From: Minisyncoccota bacterium
GTDB lineage: Bacteria > Patescibacteriota > Minisyncoccia > Phycocordibacterales > UBA9973
Direction of reading: 5' to 3'
DNA length: 32,495 nt
Assembly: GCA_021734995.1 (NCBI GenBank)
Contig: JAIPHX010000008.1
Coordinates: 1-32,495, forward strand
Position 1 is the stretch's first letter, and each line of letters begins with the position of its first letter. Position numbers and translations under genes: made by a program. Positions 1 to 7,655 of the stretch are shown here, in pieces. The notes under the pieces are model-generated. The model was not told the DNA's origin. It was given only the letters and a program-made list of their open reading frames with translations, and searched no databases.

Positions 1-2490
1 ATGCTCTATATCCTCTATTGATTTCAAGAGATGATTTTGATTTGGTGTAGCCTGCTGTATCGTCATCTGTAATGGTAATGGTATATGTACTATATGTTCC
101 AAGATCTGTGTTGATTGGATCTTCTAAGGTGAGGATGATTGTCTCATTACTTTCGTCAATATCATCTGAAAGTATTGTAATTGTTTTTGTAACTGAAGTT
201 TCTCCTGTTCCTAGAGATATACTTGTACTATCTACTGTGTAGTCTACTCCTTCAGTAGCTGTACCAGAGAGGGCTATGGTAGAAGTAACTGTTCTGTCAT
301 TGTCTTGTGTTAGTGATATTTGTATTTGAGTGGAACCTACACTCTCTGCTACTGTGGTGCTAGAAGATGTGAAGGAGATTTTTTGGAGGGGGAAGGATGC
401 GAGGTATGGGAATGAAGCATCTCCACCAACAGTGGTAAAATCTCCACCGATATATATATTACTTTCTCCTACGGATATTGTGCGAGCTGTACTATTTAAA
501 ATTGGATTCCAGTCTGTAGCAGTACCGTCACTCAACTTTAATCCTGCAATTCTGTTTCTTGATTGACCTCCAATTGTACTAAAATCTCCTCCTACATATA
601 TACTACTTCCATTGATTGTAAGAGTAGACACTGGTCCATTTGCATTAGGATTCCAAGCAGTAGCTGTAGCATCTGCTAGACTAAGCTCTGCAATATAATT
701 TCTTGATTGACCTCCAATTGTAGTAAAATCTCCTCCTGCATATATATTACTTCCATTGATTGTAAGAGTAGACACTTGTCCATCTGCATTTGGGTTCCAA
801 TCTGTAGCTGTACCATCTGCAATACTAAGTCCTGCTATTCTGTTTCTTGTTTGACCACCGATGGTAGTGAAGTCTCCTCCTGCGTATATACTACTTCCAT
901 TTATAGCTAAGGTTCGTACAGGAAAATTTGCATTCGAATTCCAAGCTGTTGCAAGACCTGTACTTAGACTAAGCTCTGCAATTCTGTTTCTTGATTGACC
1001 TCCAATTGTAGTAAAATCCCCTCCTGCGTATATACTACTTTCGTTAATTACCAGCGAATATACAGTATTATTTGCATTTGGATTCCAGTCTGTAGCTAGT
1101 CCTGTACTTGTGCTTAAACCTGCAATTCTGTTTCTTGTTTGACCACCGATGGTAGTGAAGTCTCCTCCTGCGTATATATTGCCTCCACTTATAGCGATGG
1201 CTCGCACAGTTCCATTTGCATTAGGATTCCATTCTGTGAGTTGACCAGTTGATGTATTTATGGATGCTATTTTGTTTCTTGTCTGACCTCCAATTGTAGT
1301 AAAATTCCCTCCTGCGTATATACTACTTTCGTTAATTACCAGCGAATATACAGTATTATTTGCATTTGGATTCCAGTCTGTAGCTAGTCCTGTACTTGTG
1401 CTTAAACCTGCAATTCTGTTTCTTGTTTGACCACTAATAGTAGTGAATGCTCCCCCTGCGTATATATTACTTCCGTTAATTACCAAAGAATATACAGTAT
1501 TATTTGCATTAGGATTCCAGTCTGTAGCAGTACCGTCACTCAACTTTAATCCTGCAATTCTGTTTCTTGATTGACCTCCAATTGTAGTAAAATCTCCTCC
1601 TGCATATATACTACTTCCGTTAATTACCAGCGAATATACAGTATTATTTGCATTTGGATTCCAGTCTGTAGCAGTACCGTCCGCTAGACTAAGTTCTGCA
1701 ATATAATTTCTATCTTGACCACCGATTGAAGTAAACCAACCTCCTACATATATAGTGTCTCCACTAATAGAAAATGTTTCTACAACACCATAAGAATTTG
1801 GATTTGGGTCCCAACTTGTAGCAACCCCTGTATTTTTGTTTATAGCAGCTATATAATTTCTATTTTGTCCTCCAATCAATCTAAAAAATCCTACCACATA
1901 AACATTCTCACCGTTAACAGCTAAAAAATAAACTGGATTATCTGCATCAGGATTCCAATCCGTAGCAAGACCTGTTGTTAAATCAATAGCTGCAATATAA
2001 TTTCTGGTCTGACCTCCAATTGTAGTAAAATCTCCTCCTGCGTATATTACGGAACCATTTAAAAAAATGGTTTTAACTTCACCATCTGCGTTTGGGTCCC
2101 AATTAGGATCAACTGTGTTGTTTGCTAATATATGCGCAATATTATTTCTAGCTACACTTCCAACTTGAGTAAAATTACCACCAATATACCAACCTCCAGA
2201 ACCGTCAGAAGTAATAATTTTTACTCTCCCATTTACTTTAGGAAAAGTAGCATCTACAGAAGTAGATGAAATATCTATTATTGCCATTCTTCCGGTATAT
2301 GGGCCCATGAAAGTAAAATTTCCTCCTACATACATAGTATTATTTTCTTCATCCTCCACAATAGAGTACACGACACCATCTGTTGTCCATAAATCACTAT
2401 TTGGCGTATCCACCGGATTCGCCCAGACATCACTAAAAAAAGGAAAGAAAAGAAAAGTACAAAAACCAAAGCTGAGAATTTTTTTATCAT
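1..2490 (-). CDS. Secreted beta-propeller repeat protein with Calx-beta domain (3' end outside window; apparent frameshift near the start)
   Basis: One minus-strand frame stays open from about 2434 to the left edge. It encodes about 14 units of about 48 residues with the consensus YAGGDFTTIGGQ, RNxIA, GxATDWNPNA, VYSLVINGSSI, which resembles DUF5122/Delta-60-type beta-propeller repeats. Near the left edge follows a Calx-beta-like domain (ALSGTATEGVDYTV, DDIDESNETIIL, YTITITDDD). The start is at ATG 2490, which gives MIKKFSALVFVLFFSF, a good signal peptide, but that frame leaves the repeat frame at a run of seven T (plus-strand A run 2435-2441). One more T would join the signal peptide to SDVWANPVD with a plausible signal peptidase site after VWA. 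I read it as one exported surface or secreted protein; ligand and function are unknown. The frameshift may be a sequencing error, a decayed gene or a slippage site. Confidence 0.75.
1019..1146. repeat. 128-bp perfect direct repeat, copy 1
   Basis: These 128 bases are identical to 1307-1434, exactly two repeat units (288 bp) away, while the unit between them differs at many positions. This points to a recent two-unit duplication or gene conversion inside the propeller gene. Confidence 0.9.
1307..1434. repeat. 128-bp perfect direct repeat, copy 2
   Basis: Identical to 1019-1146. The first mismatch on the left is 1018/1306 (C/T) and on the right 1147/1435 (C/T). Short-read assembly could easily miscount units here. 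Confidence 0.9.
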
Positions 2491-2566
2491 AAATATTATT
2501 AATTAATTCTATTCATTGTATCAAATTAAAACCCTGAAAATCAAGTTTTATTTTAATACAAAAAAC

Positions 2567-5026
2567 CTAAATAGAATTCAACTTCTCCCTACTCTTCGGT
2601 CCAAAGATACCATCAGAAGTAAGTCCATTGTCTTTTTGAAATCTAATGAGAGCATTTCTAGTAGCTGGTCCAAAGTAAGTGGTTTCATTTCCTAGAGATC
2701 CTGCACCACTAGTAGAGACGGTGTAGCCTTTGAGGTTTAAGAGTTGTTGGAGCTGACGGACAGAAATATCTTTTGCTCCTGTTCGTAAAGTAGTACTAGT
2801 GTTTACTTTAAGATTTACCAAATTATTATTTTGTAAAGTATTGGTGTTATTTATATTTACACTTGGGCTTAAAGCATTCAAGTTGTTTATTGAATTACTA
2901 ACCAAAACACTACTTGTACAAGGTTGCCCTGTCAAAGGGCTAAAATTATATCCAACTAAACATCCTGGAGGATTTACATTTGGTACTAAAGGATTTAAAA
3001 GATTATTTTGCACAACAAGAGTGTTTGTGTTATTCAAAGTAGTATTTGTATTTGCGGAAGAAGATGAACCTCCACCTGAAGAGCCACCTCCTCCACCTCC
3101 ACCACTAGAAGAAGAAACATTTGTTATCGTCACAGTATATGTAGATGGAGAAGTGATAGTCGCCTTAGAAGCAGAAGATAATGTCAAAGTAAAACTTCTA
3201 CTACTTTGATCTCCAGATCTATTTACTATCCCTACAGAAAAATTTACAAAAGAAGATCCCGCAGAGATAGATGCTGAGCTTGAACTTATCGTGTAATCTG
3301 TATTTTCTATTGCTGTCCCATCAGAATTAGAAATATTTATTGATACATCTTTTGCATAAGTTCCCGAAACAAGAATTGGTACATTTATAGATCCGCTATT
3401 TTCTGGCACACTTGTAGAAGATCCTGAAAAATATAAATTAGGTCTGCCTGATGTAGTAACACTAATATTCACAGTAGCTGTATCACTGAGTGGTGAAGAT
3501 CCATTATCTAAAGCTTGCACAGTGAGAGTGTATGACGGAGTCACGTCATAATCCAATGTAACTCCACTTGCCAAAGTGATGGCTCCTGTTGTAGAAGATA
3601 TCTCAAAAATATTTCCTGTATTCCCTGCTGTAATGGAATATGAAATACTATCAACGCTATTCTGATCAGTAGCTGATACTGTCCCCACAGAAGCTCCCGC
3701 AGTAGCAGTCTCTGCTATTGAAAGATTGTATGTGTCTGAAGAAAATTCTGGAGCAATATTTAATTCAACAAGATCTACATTTACAGTTGCGGTAGAAAAA
3801 AGAGGCCATTGCCAAGTATTAGATGTCTTTTCTGCTTTTACGCTTACTGATTTAGTAGAGGGCACAGATTGTTGAGCAAGTAAATCTTCATCTGCTACAG
3901 TAATAATCCCTGTAGATGAACCGATATCAAACAAATCAGTATTCCCTGCTGTAATGGTGTATGTTACACCTTCAGCTCCCGAGGTAGTAACTGTCCCCAC
4001 TTCACTACCAGTAGAGCTTGTATTAGACAAATCAAAATTAAATGTATCGCTAGTAAACACAGGATATGGCTGAGGTGTAAAACAAGAAAGGTCTAAATCT
4101 GCTACTTGATATCCTCCACCAAGAGAAGTCATTGCCGAATTTATTTCAGAAACAAAATTTGTGTGGAATGGACCATTACTTGCTGAAAATACAGTACTTA
4201 CTAAAACCAATCTTCCCCCAATAACTGCAAAAATTGGATTACCAGAGTCTCCTCCTACTAAAGTTTCATTAAAATCAGAGCGCGGACTACTTGGAGTGGT
4301 GTAGCCAACAGTAGTACTAGGAGTACCTGTCATATTTTTTATAATCACTTTATCTTCTCGGAGAGTGTTAGGTTCTACGGGTAATTCGGAATGTAACATT
4401 ATAACAGGAACACTACTTACAGTCTGCACATATTCTTTAAAAGTGTCAAAATCAATAATTGGATAATATGTAATCCCATCCTCCTCAGTAATATCCTCGT
4501 TTAATAGTAATACTTGTATATCATGTTCTGCAATAAGAAGAGGGTCTATTGGTCCTACTGTTTTTTGGCCAATAATAGTTCTAGTAACAATATTATTAGA
4601 ATTATCTACAAAAACAACAGTAGAGTCATCGTCAAGACCAGCGTGTCTAGCAAGTACCATATGCCTAGGACTAATTAAAGTACCTGCCCCAACATATCCA
4701 CCACTAGCTCCACCTCCTGCTTGCACACTCCAAGGAGAAGCCCCTGTAAAATCTAAACTTACTGCTCCCTCCTTTATTGTCCATACAGTACTACTACGAG
4801 TCCACCCCCCTGAGCCATTACCTGTTGCAGAAAAAAGTTTTTTTGTAGAATCAGATGCCGTCACCCCGCTAATCCTAGAATCTATCTCATAAGCCATCTG
4901 AGTAGATAAATTTGTAGAATTTAAATCATTACATGTCTGTAAAATAGGTAGGGTCTCAGCTTGGACTTCTAATACAAGTCCAAAAGTAATCAGCAAACAA
5001 AAAACGATTTTCATAAATCGTGTCAT
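2567..5026 (-). CDS. Secreted trypsin-like serine protease with cadherin, Calx-beta and peptidoglycan-binding domains
   Basis: The 819-residue protein starts with a clear signal peptide (residues 1-23, cleavage after VQA). Residues about 90-310 form a trypsin-like protease: His128 in LARHAG, Asp169 in AEHDIQ and Ser261 in GGDSGNP make the triad. Two cadherin-like beta domains follow (about 323-415 and 424-520), then a Calx-beta-like domain (525-635), a Gly/Ser linker (about 637-652), an Asn/Thr-rich stretch and a C-terminal PG_binding_1-type domain (about 750-819, with LQQLLNLKGY and FGPATRNALIRFQKDNGL). The family logic suggests an exported protease held on peptidoglycan by its C-terminus, its adhesive modules reaching outwards. 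The substrate is unknown; processing of surface proteins or attack on a host cell are both possible. The histidine motif (ARHAG for the usual AAHC) is divergent. Its start lies 8 bases after a possible TATATT -10 box. Confidence 0.85.
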   Translation of the reverse strand: MTRFMKIVFCLLITFGLVLEVQAETLPILQTCNDLNSTNLSTQMAYEIDSRISGVTASDSTKKLFSATGNGSGGWTRSSTVWTIKEGAVSLDFTGASPWSVQAGGGASGGYVGAGTLISPRHMVLARHAGLDDDSTVVFVDNSNNIVTRTIIGQKTVGPIDPLLIAEHDIQVLLLNEDITEEDGITYYPIIDFDTFKEYVQTVSSVPVIMLHSELPVEPNTLREDKVIIKNMTGTPSTTVGYTTPSSPRSDFNETLVGGDSGNPIFAVIGGRLVLVSTVFSASNGPFHTNFVSEINSAMTSLGGGYQVADLDLSCFTPQPYPVFTSDTFNFDLSNTSSTGSEVGTVTTSGAEGVTYTITAGNTDLFDIGSSTGIITVADEDLLAQQSVPSTKSVSVKAEKTSNTWQWPLFSTATVNVDLVELNIAPEFSSDTYNLSIAETATAGASVGTVSATDQNSVDSISYSITAGNTGNIFEISSTTGAITLASGVTLDYDVTPSYTLTVQALDNGSSPLSDTATVNISVTTSGRPNLYFSGSSTSVPENSGSINVPILVSGTYAKDVSINISNSDGTAIENTDYTISSSSASISAGSSFVNFSVGIVNRSGDQSSRSFTLTLSSASKATITSPSTYTVTITNVSSSSGGGGGGGSSGGGSSSSANTNTTLNNTNTLVVQNNLLNPLVPNVNPPGCLVGYNFSPLTGQPCTSSVLVSNSINNLNALSPSVNINNTNTLQNNNLVNLKVNTSTTLRTGAKDISVRQLQQLLNLKGYTVSTSGAGSLGNETTYFGPATRNALIRFQKDNGLTSDGIFGPKSREKLNSI

Positions 5027-5107
5027 ATATACTTAATATATAACAAAAATAAGCACAAATTGCAATTTTGACAAAATGATAATTTTCAACAATAAAAAAT
5101 AAAATTC

Positions 5108-5182
5108 TGGTGCCCTCGGCGGGAATCGAACCTACATCTATTCCTTAGGACGGAACTGTTCTATCCATTGAACTACGAGGGC
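5108..5182 (-). tRNA. tRNA-Arg (anticodon CCU), CCA end encoded
   Basis: The minus strand folds as a cloverleaf. The acceptor stem GCCCTCG pairs with CGAGGGC, the anticodon stem GTTCC pairs with GGAAT, and the loop GTCCTAA gives anticodon CCT, which reads AGG arginine codons. The T arm carries GGTTCGATTCC with one mismatched pair. The discriminator A is followed by an encoded CCA, unlike the tRNA-Gly in this window. Confidence 0.93.
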
Positions 5183-5202
5183 TTATTTTTACTATACACT
5201 AT

Positions 5203-6153
5203 CTATTTTACACCGCAAAGAGTACGCAAGACTTGCATATCTGCCTGTGTAGGAATCTCATTTATTCCATTATTCATTTTGTGCATTATAGACTTGGGGT
5301 CATCTAGGTGTTCCAACCCAAGAGCATGTCCAAGCTCATGTGCTAGCACTCTAATCAGCTTACTTTTGTTATCAAATTGATATATATCTATGCGTTCTCC
5401 TTCTGGACCTTTTATATATGTTCCTTCTTCAAATTCTCCAAGCTCTTTCCCAATAGTATTGAGCTTTTCTACTTGAATATTCAACTCACCCACAAGTCTA
5501 TTTATCACTACCACCAAAGCATTCACTTCTTCTGCTTTTTTGTTTAAATTAGACTGATCTTTTTTAATACCTGATACTTCTTTTTCTAAATACGTTTTTT
5601 CTTTATTCAAATTATTATAAGTCTCCTCTTCAATCTCCCCTTTAGCATTCCAAGAAGCTACTTCATCTTCGTATTTTTTTTGTCTTGTTTCAAAAACAGA
5701 AATTCTTTTTTCCAGTGCTTCTCGTGTTTTGTTGTATTCAATTTTCAAAAATTCATATTTAGATTTTAATTCTTCATAAGAAGATTTATCATCCCCTACA
5801 GCAATCCCAATCTCTTGCAGAGTAGAAGTGGCTTCCTGTCTTACATTGTAAATTAAATTAATTTTTAAATTCCCATTTGGATCATATTCAAAAAGATTTT
5901 TATTAATAGGTTTTTCCCATATCTCTTCAGCTGATATCACTGCACGCAAAAAATCCTCTTGAGAAAGACCAAACTGATCATCAAATCTTCCAATCGAATA
6001 CTTAATTGGATTTATGCAAGGTAAATATTTTATATTTATATCTCTCCACAAATTCTGCAAAGGTTGTTGAAACAAGAAAAAAACTACGATTAAAATCGCG
6101 ATGTAAATTATAGATTTTAAAAAGGTAAACATTTTAGAAAATAATCTACTCAA
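5203..6153 (-). CDS. Membrane-anchored matrixin-like (M10) zinc metalloprotease with coiled coil
   Basis: The 316-residue protein has one N-terminal membrane segment (about residues 15-30), a charged and probably coiled-coil middle (about 115-225), and a C-terminal metzincin site. HELGHALGLEH supplies His272, Glu273, His276 and His282, and SIMH is the Met-turn about eight residues later. This fits a matrixin-like protease facing outside the cell, tethered by its N-terminus. The pro-peptide cysteine switch of animal matrixins is not visible. The start is TTG at 6153, preceded by AAAGG six bases upstream; an ATG at 6132 is the alternative and would remove seven residues. The gene lies 28 bp after the glutaredoxin gene and is probably co-transcribed with it. 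Confidence 0.8.
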   Translation of the reverse strand: MSRLFSKMFTFLKSIIYIAILIVVFFLFQQPLQNLWRDINIKYLPCINPIKYSIGRFDDQFGLSQEDFLRAVISAEEIWEKPINKNLFEYDPNGNLKINLIYNVRQEATSTLQEIGIAVGDDKSSYEELKSKYEFLKIEYNKTREALEKRISVFETRQKKYEDEVASWNAKGEIEEETYNNLNKEKTYLEKEVSGIKKDQSNLNKKAEEVNALVVVINRLVGELNIQVEKLNTIGKELGEFEEGTYIKGPEGERIDIYQFDNKSKLIRVLAHELGHALGLEHLDDPKSIMHKMNNGINEIPTQADMQVLRTLCGVK

Positions 6154-6181
6154 AAATAACCTTTATGGGCATACAGGAAAA

Positions 6182-6418
6182 CTAAGCAATTCCTAAAAGG
6201 CTTGAAATTTTTGATTTATCAAAACCTACGATCTGCTCATCTCCAATAAAGATTACAGGCACACCCATTTGTCCTGTTTTTTCTACCATTTCTTTTCTTT
6301 TTTCAAGATCAGAAGCTACATCATATTCGGTATATGACACATTTTTTTCTTTAAAGAAATCTTTTGCCATATGACAGAAATGACATGTAGGCGTTGAATA
6401 TATAATTACATTTTTCAT
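6182..6418 (-). CDS. Glutaredoxin-like thiol-disulfide oxidoreductase
   Basis: This 78-residue protein has the glutaredoxin/NrdH fold signature: beta strand KNVIIYSTP, the redox pair Cys12-His-Phe-Cys15, the cis-proline loop MGVPVIFI, and a GxD turn (VGFDKSKI) near the end. Members reduce disulfides in the cytoplasm using glutathione or a thioredoxin reductase. CHFC lies between the glutaredoxin CPYC and NrdH CxxC types, so the electron donor is open. An extended -10 box sits about 30 bases upstream, and the M10 protease gene follows closely. Confidence 0.88.
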   Translation of the reverse strand: MKNVIIYSTPTCHFCHMAKDFFKEKNVSYTEYDVASDLEKRKEMVEKTGQMGVPVIFIGDEQIVGFDKSKISSLLGIA

Positions 6419-6448
6419 ATAAATTTATTTATTATTTCTAATATTTAT

Positions 6449-6457
6449 ATTATATCA
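6449..6457 (-). promoter_or_regulatory. Extended -10 promoter for the glutaredoxin-protease pair
   Basis: The minus strand reads TGATATAAT, a perfect extended -10 element. It would start transcription about 24 bases before the glutaredoxin ATG. No good -35 box is present at normal spacing, which extended -10 promoters tolerate. Confidence 0.55.
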
Positions 6458-6490
6458 TACTCGTCAAGTATCACGAATTTTATTTATTAT

Positions 6491-6762
6491 TGTTGTCTTT
6501 GCTACTAGGGGTAGCGGTCTTGTTTTTTTGAATGAATGTAAATAATTAAGTTTGTATTATAGCAAAGCAAACATACTTTTCGTTGTCTTTGCTACTGTAG
6601 GTAGCAGTCTTGCCCTTCCTGAACGAGTTGCAATAGTGAGATATGTTTGCGTTTTTTATGTATAGCAAAGCAAACATACTTTTCGTTGTCTTTGCTACTA
6701 TAGGTAGCGGTCTTGCCCTTCCTGAACGAGCGCGAACAATGAAAAGTATGTTTGCGTAGCTA
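6491..6762. repeat. Cluster of palindromic intergenic repeats (three copies of a shared core, two full-length units)
   Basis: The 390-base gap between the glutaredoxin gene and tRNA-Gly holds this cluster and no gene I can support. A core TTGTCTTTGCTAC...GGTAGC(G/A)GTCTTG occurs at about 6492, 6583 and 6686. The last two belong to longer units starting at 6561 and 6664, 103 bp apart. Each contains GCTAC/GTAGC as a small hairpin. The unit 6664-6761 also has terminal inverted repeats: GCAAACATACTTTTC at its left end pairs perfectly with GAAAAGTATGTTTGC at its right end. The unit at 6561 has a weaker, 9-bp version. This looks like a miniature non-coding repeat family (REP- or MITE-like), but it could also encode a structured RNA. 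Confidence 0.7.
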
Positions 6763-6810
6763 TATGAAATATAAAATATGAAATATAAAATATCACACAA
6801 TTTAGATATG

Positions 6811-6881
6811 TGCGGTCAGGGAGAATCGAACTCCCGCCTACTGCTTGGGAAGCAGTCGTCCTACCACTAAACAATGACCGC
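6811..6881 (-). tRNA. tRNA-Gly (anticodon CCC)
   Basis: On the minus strand the acceptor stem GCGGTCA pairs with TGACCGC, the anticodon stem ACTGC pairs with GCAGT, and the loop TTCCCAA gives anticodon CCC. The T arm is GGGAGTTCGATTCTCCC. No CCA is encoded after the discriminator A, so CCA must be added by a nucleotidyltransferase. Confidence 0.93.
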
Positions 6882-6891
6882 TAAATCATAT

Positions 6892-7095
6892 TTATTTTCG
6901 CACTATTCTAGTCAGCTTGCTAATCACTCCTGCAAATTTAGAGTAAAGGTGCTTTATGTCTTTTGATAACAGCGAAACACTCTTCAGTACAAATATAATC
7001 CTAAAAGCAATAATTGCAAGCAACACTCCAAGAACAGTCATCACCACTGATGCTACCGCATAAAATATAGTTTGAGTTAATGTTAAAGCTTCCAT
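6892..7095 (-). CDS. Small single-pass membrane protein of unknown function
   Basis: The 67-residue protein has one long hydrophobic segment (about residues 10-37) followed by a basic tail (KHLYSKF, SKLTRIVRK). I do not recognise a family. A perfect extended -10 element ends six bases before the ATG, supporting both the gene and this start. The gene lies 19 bp after the DivIC-like gene and just before tRNA-Gly. Confidence 0.6.
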   Translation of the reverse strand: MEALTLTQTIFYAVASVVMTVLGVLLAIIAFRIIFVLKSVSLLSKDIKHLYSKFAGVISKLTRIVRK

Positions 7096-7101
7096 ATAAA
7101 T

Positions 7102-7110
7102 ATTATATCA
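7102..7110 (-). promoter_or_regulatory. Extended -10 promoter, likely leaderless, for the 67-residue membrane protein
   Basis: TGA TATAAT is followed by exactly six bases and then ATG, so transcription would begin at or next to the start codon. Confidence 0.6.
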
Positions 7111-7114
7111 CACA

Positions 7115-7498
7115 TTATTCTTTCTTAAAAAATCCCTTAAATCGTTGCCATAAACTAATAGGTTCTTCTTCTACCAAGACAGTATTCTTTGTATCATCTA
7201 CAATTACAATAACTCGCTCCCCTTCTTTTATCAACCCAAACTTTTCTCTAATATTTTCTTCTATTCCTTTTTGAGTACCCAACCTATCTATATCTTTTTC
7301 CAAAAGGTCTTTTTTTTCTTTTAAAATATCAACCTTTTGCTCTGCTACCTGTCTATTTTTTTCTATATCACCCACTTTCTGTAAGAAACCAAATAAATTC
7401 CAAGCAAAAGCAACTAGAACAATAGCAAGGAAGACCAAAAAAGGCTTGGACTCTAAAACCTTACGGAAATTGCTTTTTTTGTTTTGAAAAGAATACAT
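7115..7498 (-). CDS. DivIC/FtsL-like septum formation initiator protein
   Basis: The 127-residue protein has a short cytoplasmic N-terminus, one membrane segment (about residues 20-38) and a coiled coil (about 44-90: VAEQKVDILKEKKDLLEKDI), then IREKFGLIKEGERVIVIV, the typical ending of the septum formation initiator family (FtsB/DivIC/FtsL). These proteins form a trimer with FtsQ/DivIB that activates septal peptidoglycan synthesis. Which member it equals cannot be told from sequence alone. No other division gene is nearby. Confidence 0.8.
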   Translation of the reverse strand: MYSFQNKKSNFRKVLESKPFLVFLAIVLVAFAWNLFGFLQKVGDIEKNRQVAEQKVDILKEKKDLLEKDIDRLGTQKGIEENIREKFGLIKEGERVIVIVDDTKNTVLVEEEPISLWQRFKGFFKKE

Positions 7499-7528
7499 AA
7501 TAAATCTAATTGAAAAAAATAATATAAA

Positions 7529-7537
7529 TGTTAATAT
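7529..7537 (+). promoter_or_regulatory. Extended -10 promoter for the 35-residue plus-strand gene
   Basis: TGT TAATAT followed by seven bases and ATG (7545). The layout matches the leaderless pattern seen on the minus strand, in a short divergent gap. Confidence 0.45.
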
Positions 7538-7544
7538 GTATTAT

Positions 7545-7652
7545 ATGCTTTTCAACAAAAAACATCAAAAAAAGGTTCAGTTTATTTGGGCAGTCTTATG
7601 CGTATTGATCATCATAAGCATGGTGCTATTATACGCTCCTGGATTCTTTTAA
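7545..7652 (+). CDS. Tiny membrane protein, 35 residues, the only plus-strand gene supported
   Basis: ATG at 7545 opens a 35-codon frame: a basic N-terminus (MLFNKKHQKKVQ), then one strongly hydrophobic helix (about residues 14-30, WAVLCVLIIISMVLLY) and a short end. It fills the gap between the divergent DivIC-like gene and the convergent end of lepA, stopping 3 bases before lepA ends. The basic-then-hydrophobic design and the -10 element placed seven bases upstream suggest a real gene. The function is unknown. Confidence 0.55.
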   Translation: MLFNKKHQKKVQFIWAVLCVLIIISMVLLYAPGFF

Positions 7653-7655
7653 TAC

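Larger units (their letters stand above)
375..2345 (-). repeat. In-frame tandem array of about fourteen 144-bp units
   Basis: The propeller part of the gene is a direct tandem array with a 144-bp period; the string CCTCCTGC(G/A)TATATA recurs at this spacing in the plus strand. Outer units (1, 2, 4 and 14) are the most diverged and inner units the most alike, as expected if the array grows and shrinks by unequal recombination. It is protein coding and is not a CRISPR array. Confidence 0.85.

Noticed and set aside
330-910. Plus-strand open frames opposite the propeller repeats
   Set aside because: They are antisense to a continuous minus-strand frame whose protein repeats are clearly conserved at the residue level.
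375-2345. CRISPR array
   Set aside because: The units are 144 bp, contiguous, translated and vary mostly at exposed residue positions; there are no short repeat-spacer units and no cas genes.
2799-3209. Plus-strand frame rich in proline and glutamate
   Set aside because: It is the antisense of the Gly/Ser linker and Asn-rich part of the secreted protease.
6491-6762. CRISPR array
   Set aside because: Only three copies with unequal spacing and long inverted repeats; no spacers of regular length.
6546-6800. Minus-strand open frame of 84 codons across the palindromic repeats
   Set aside because: Its protein repeats itself because the DNA does, and no family or coding signal is visible; the DNA is explained by the repeat units.
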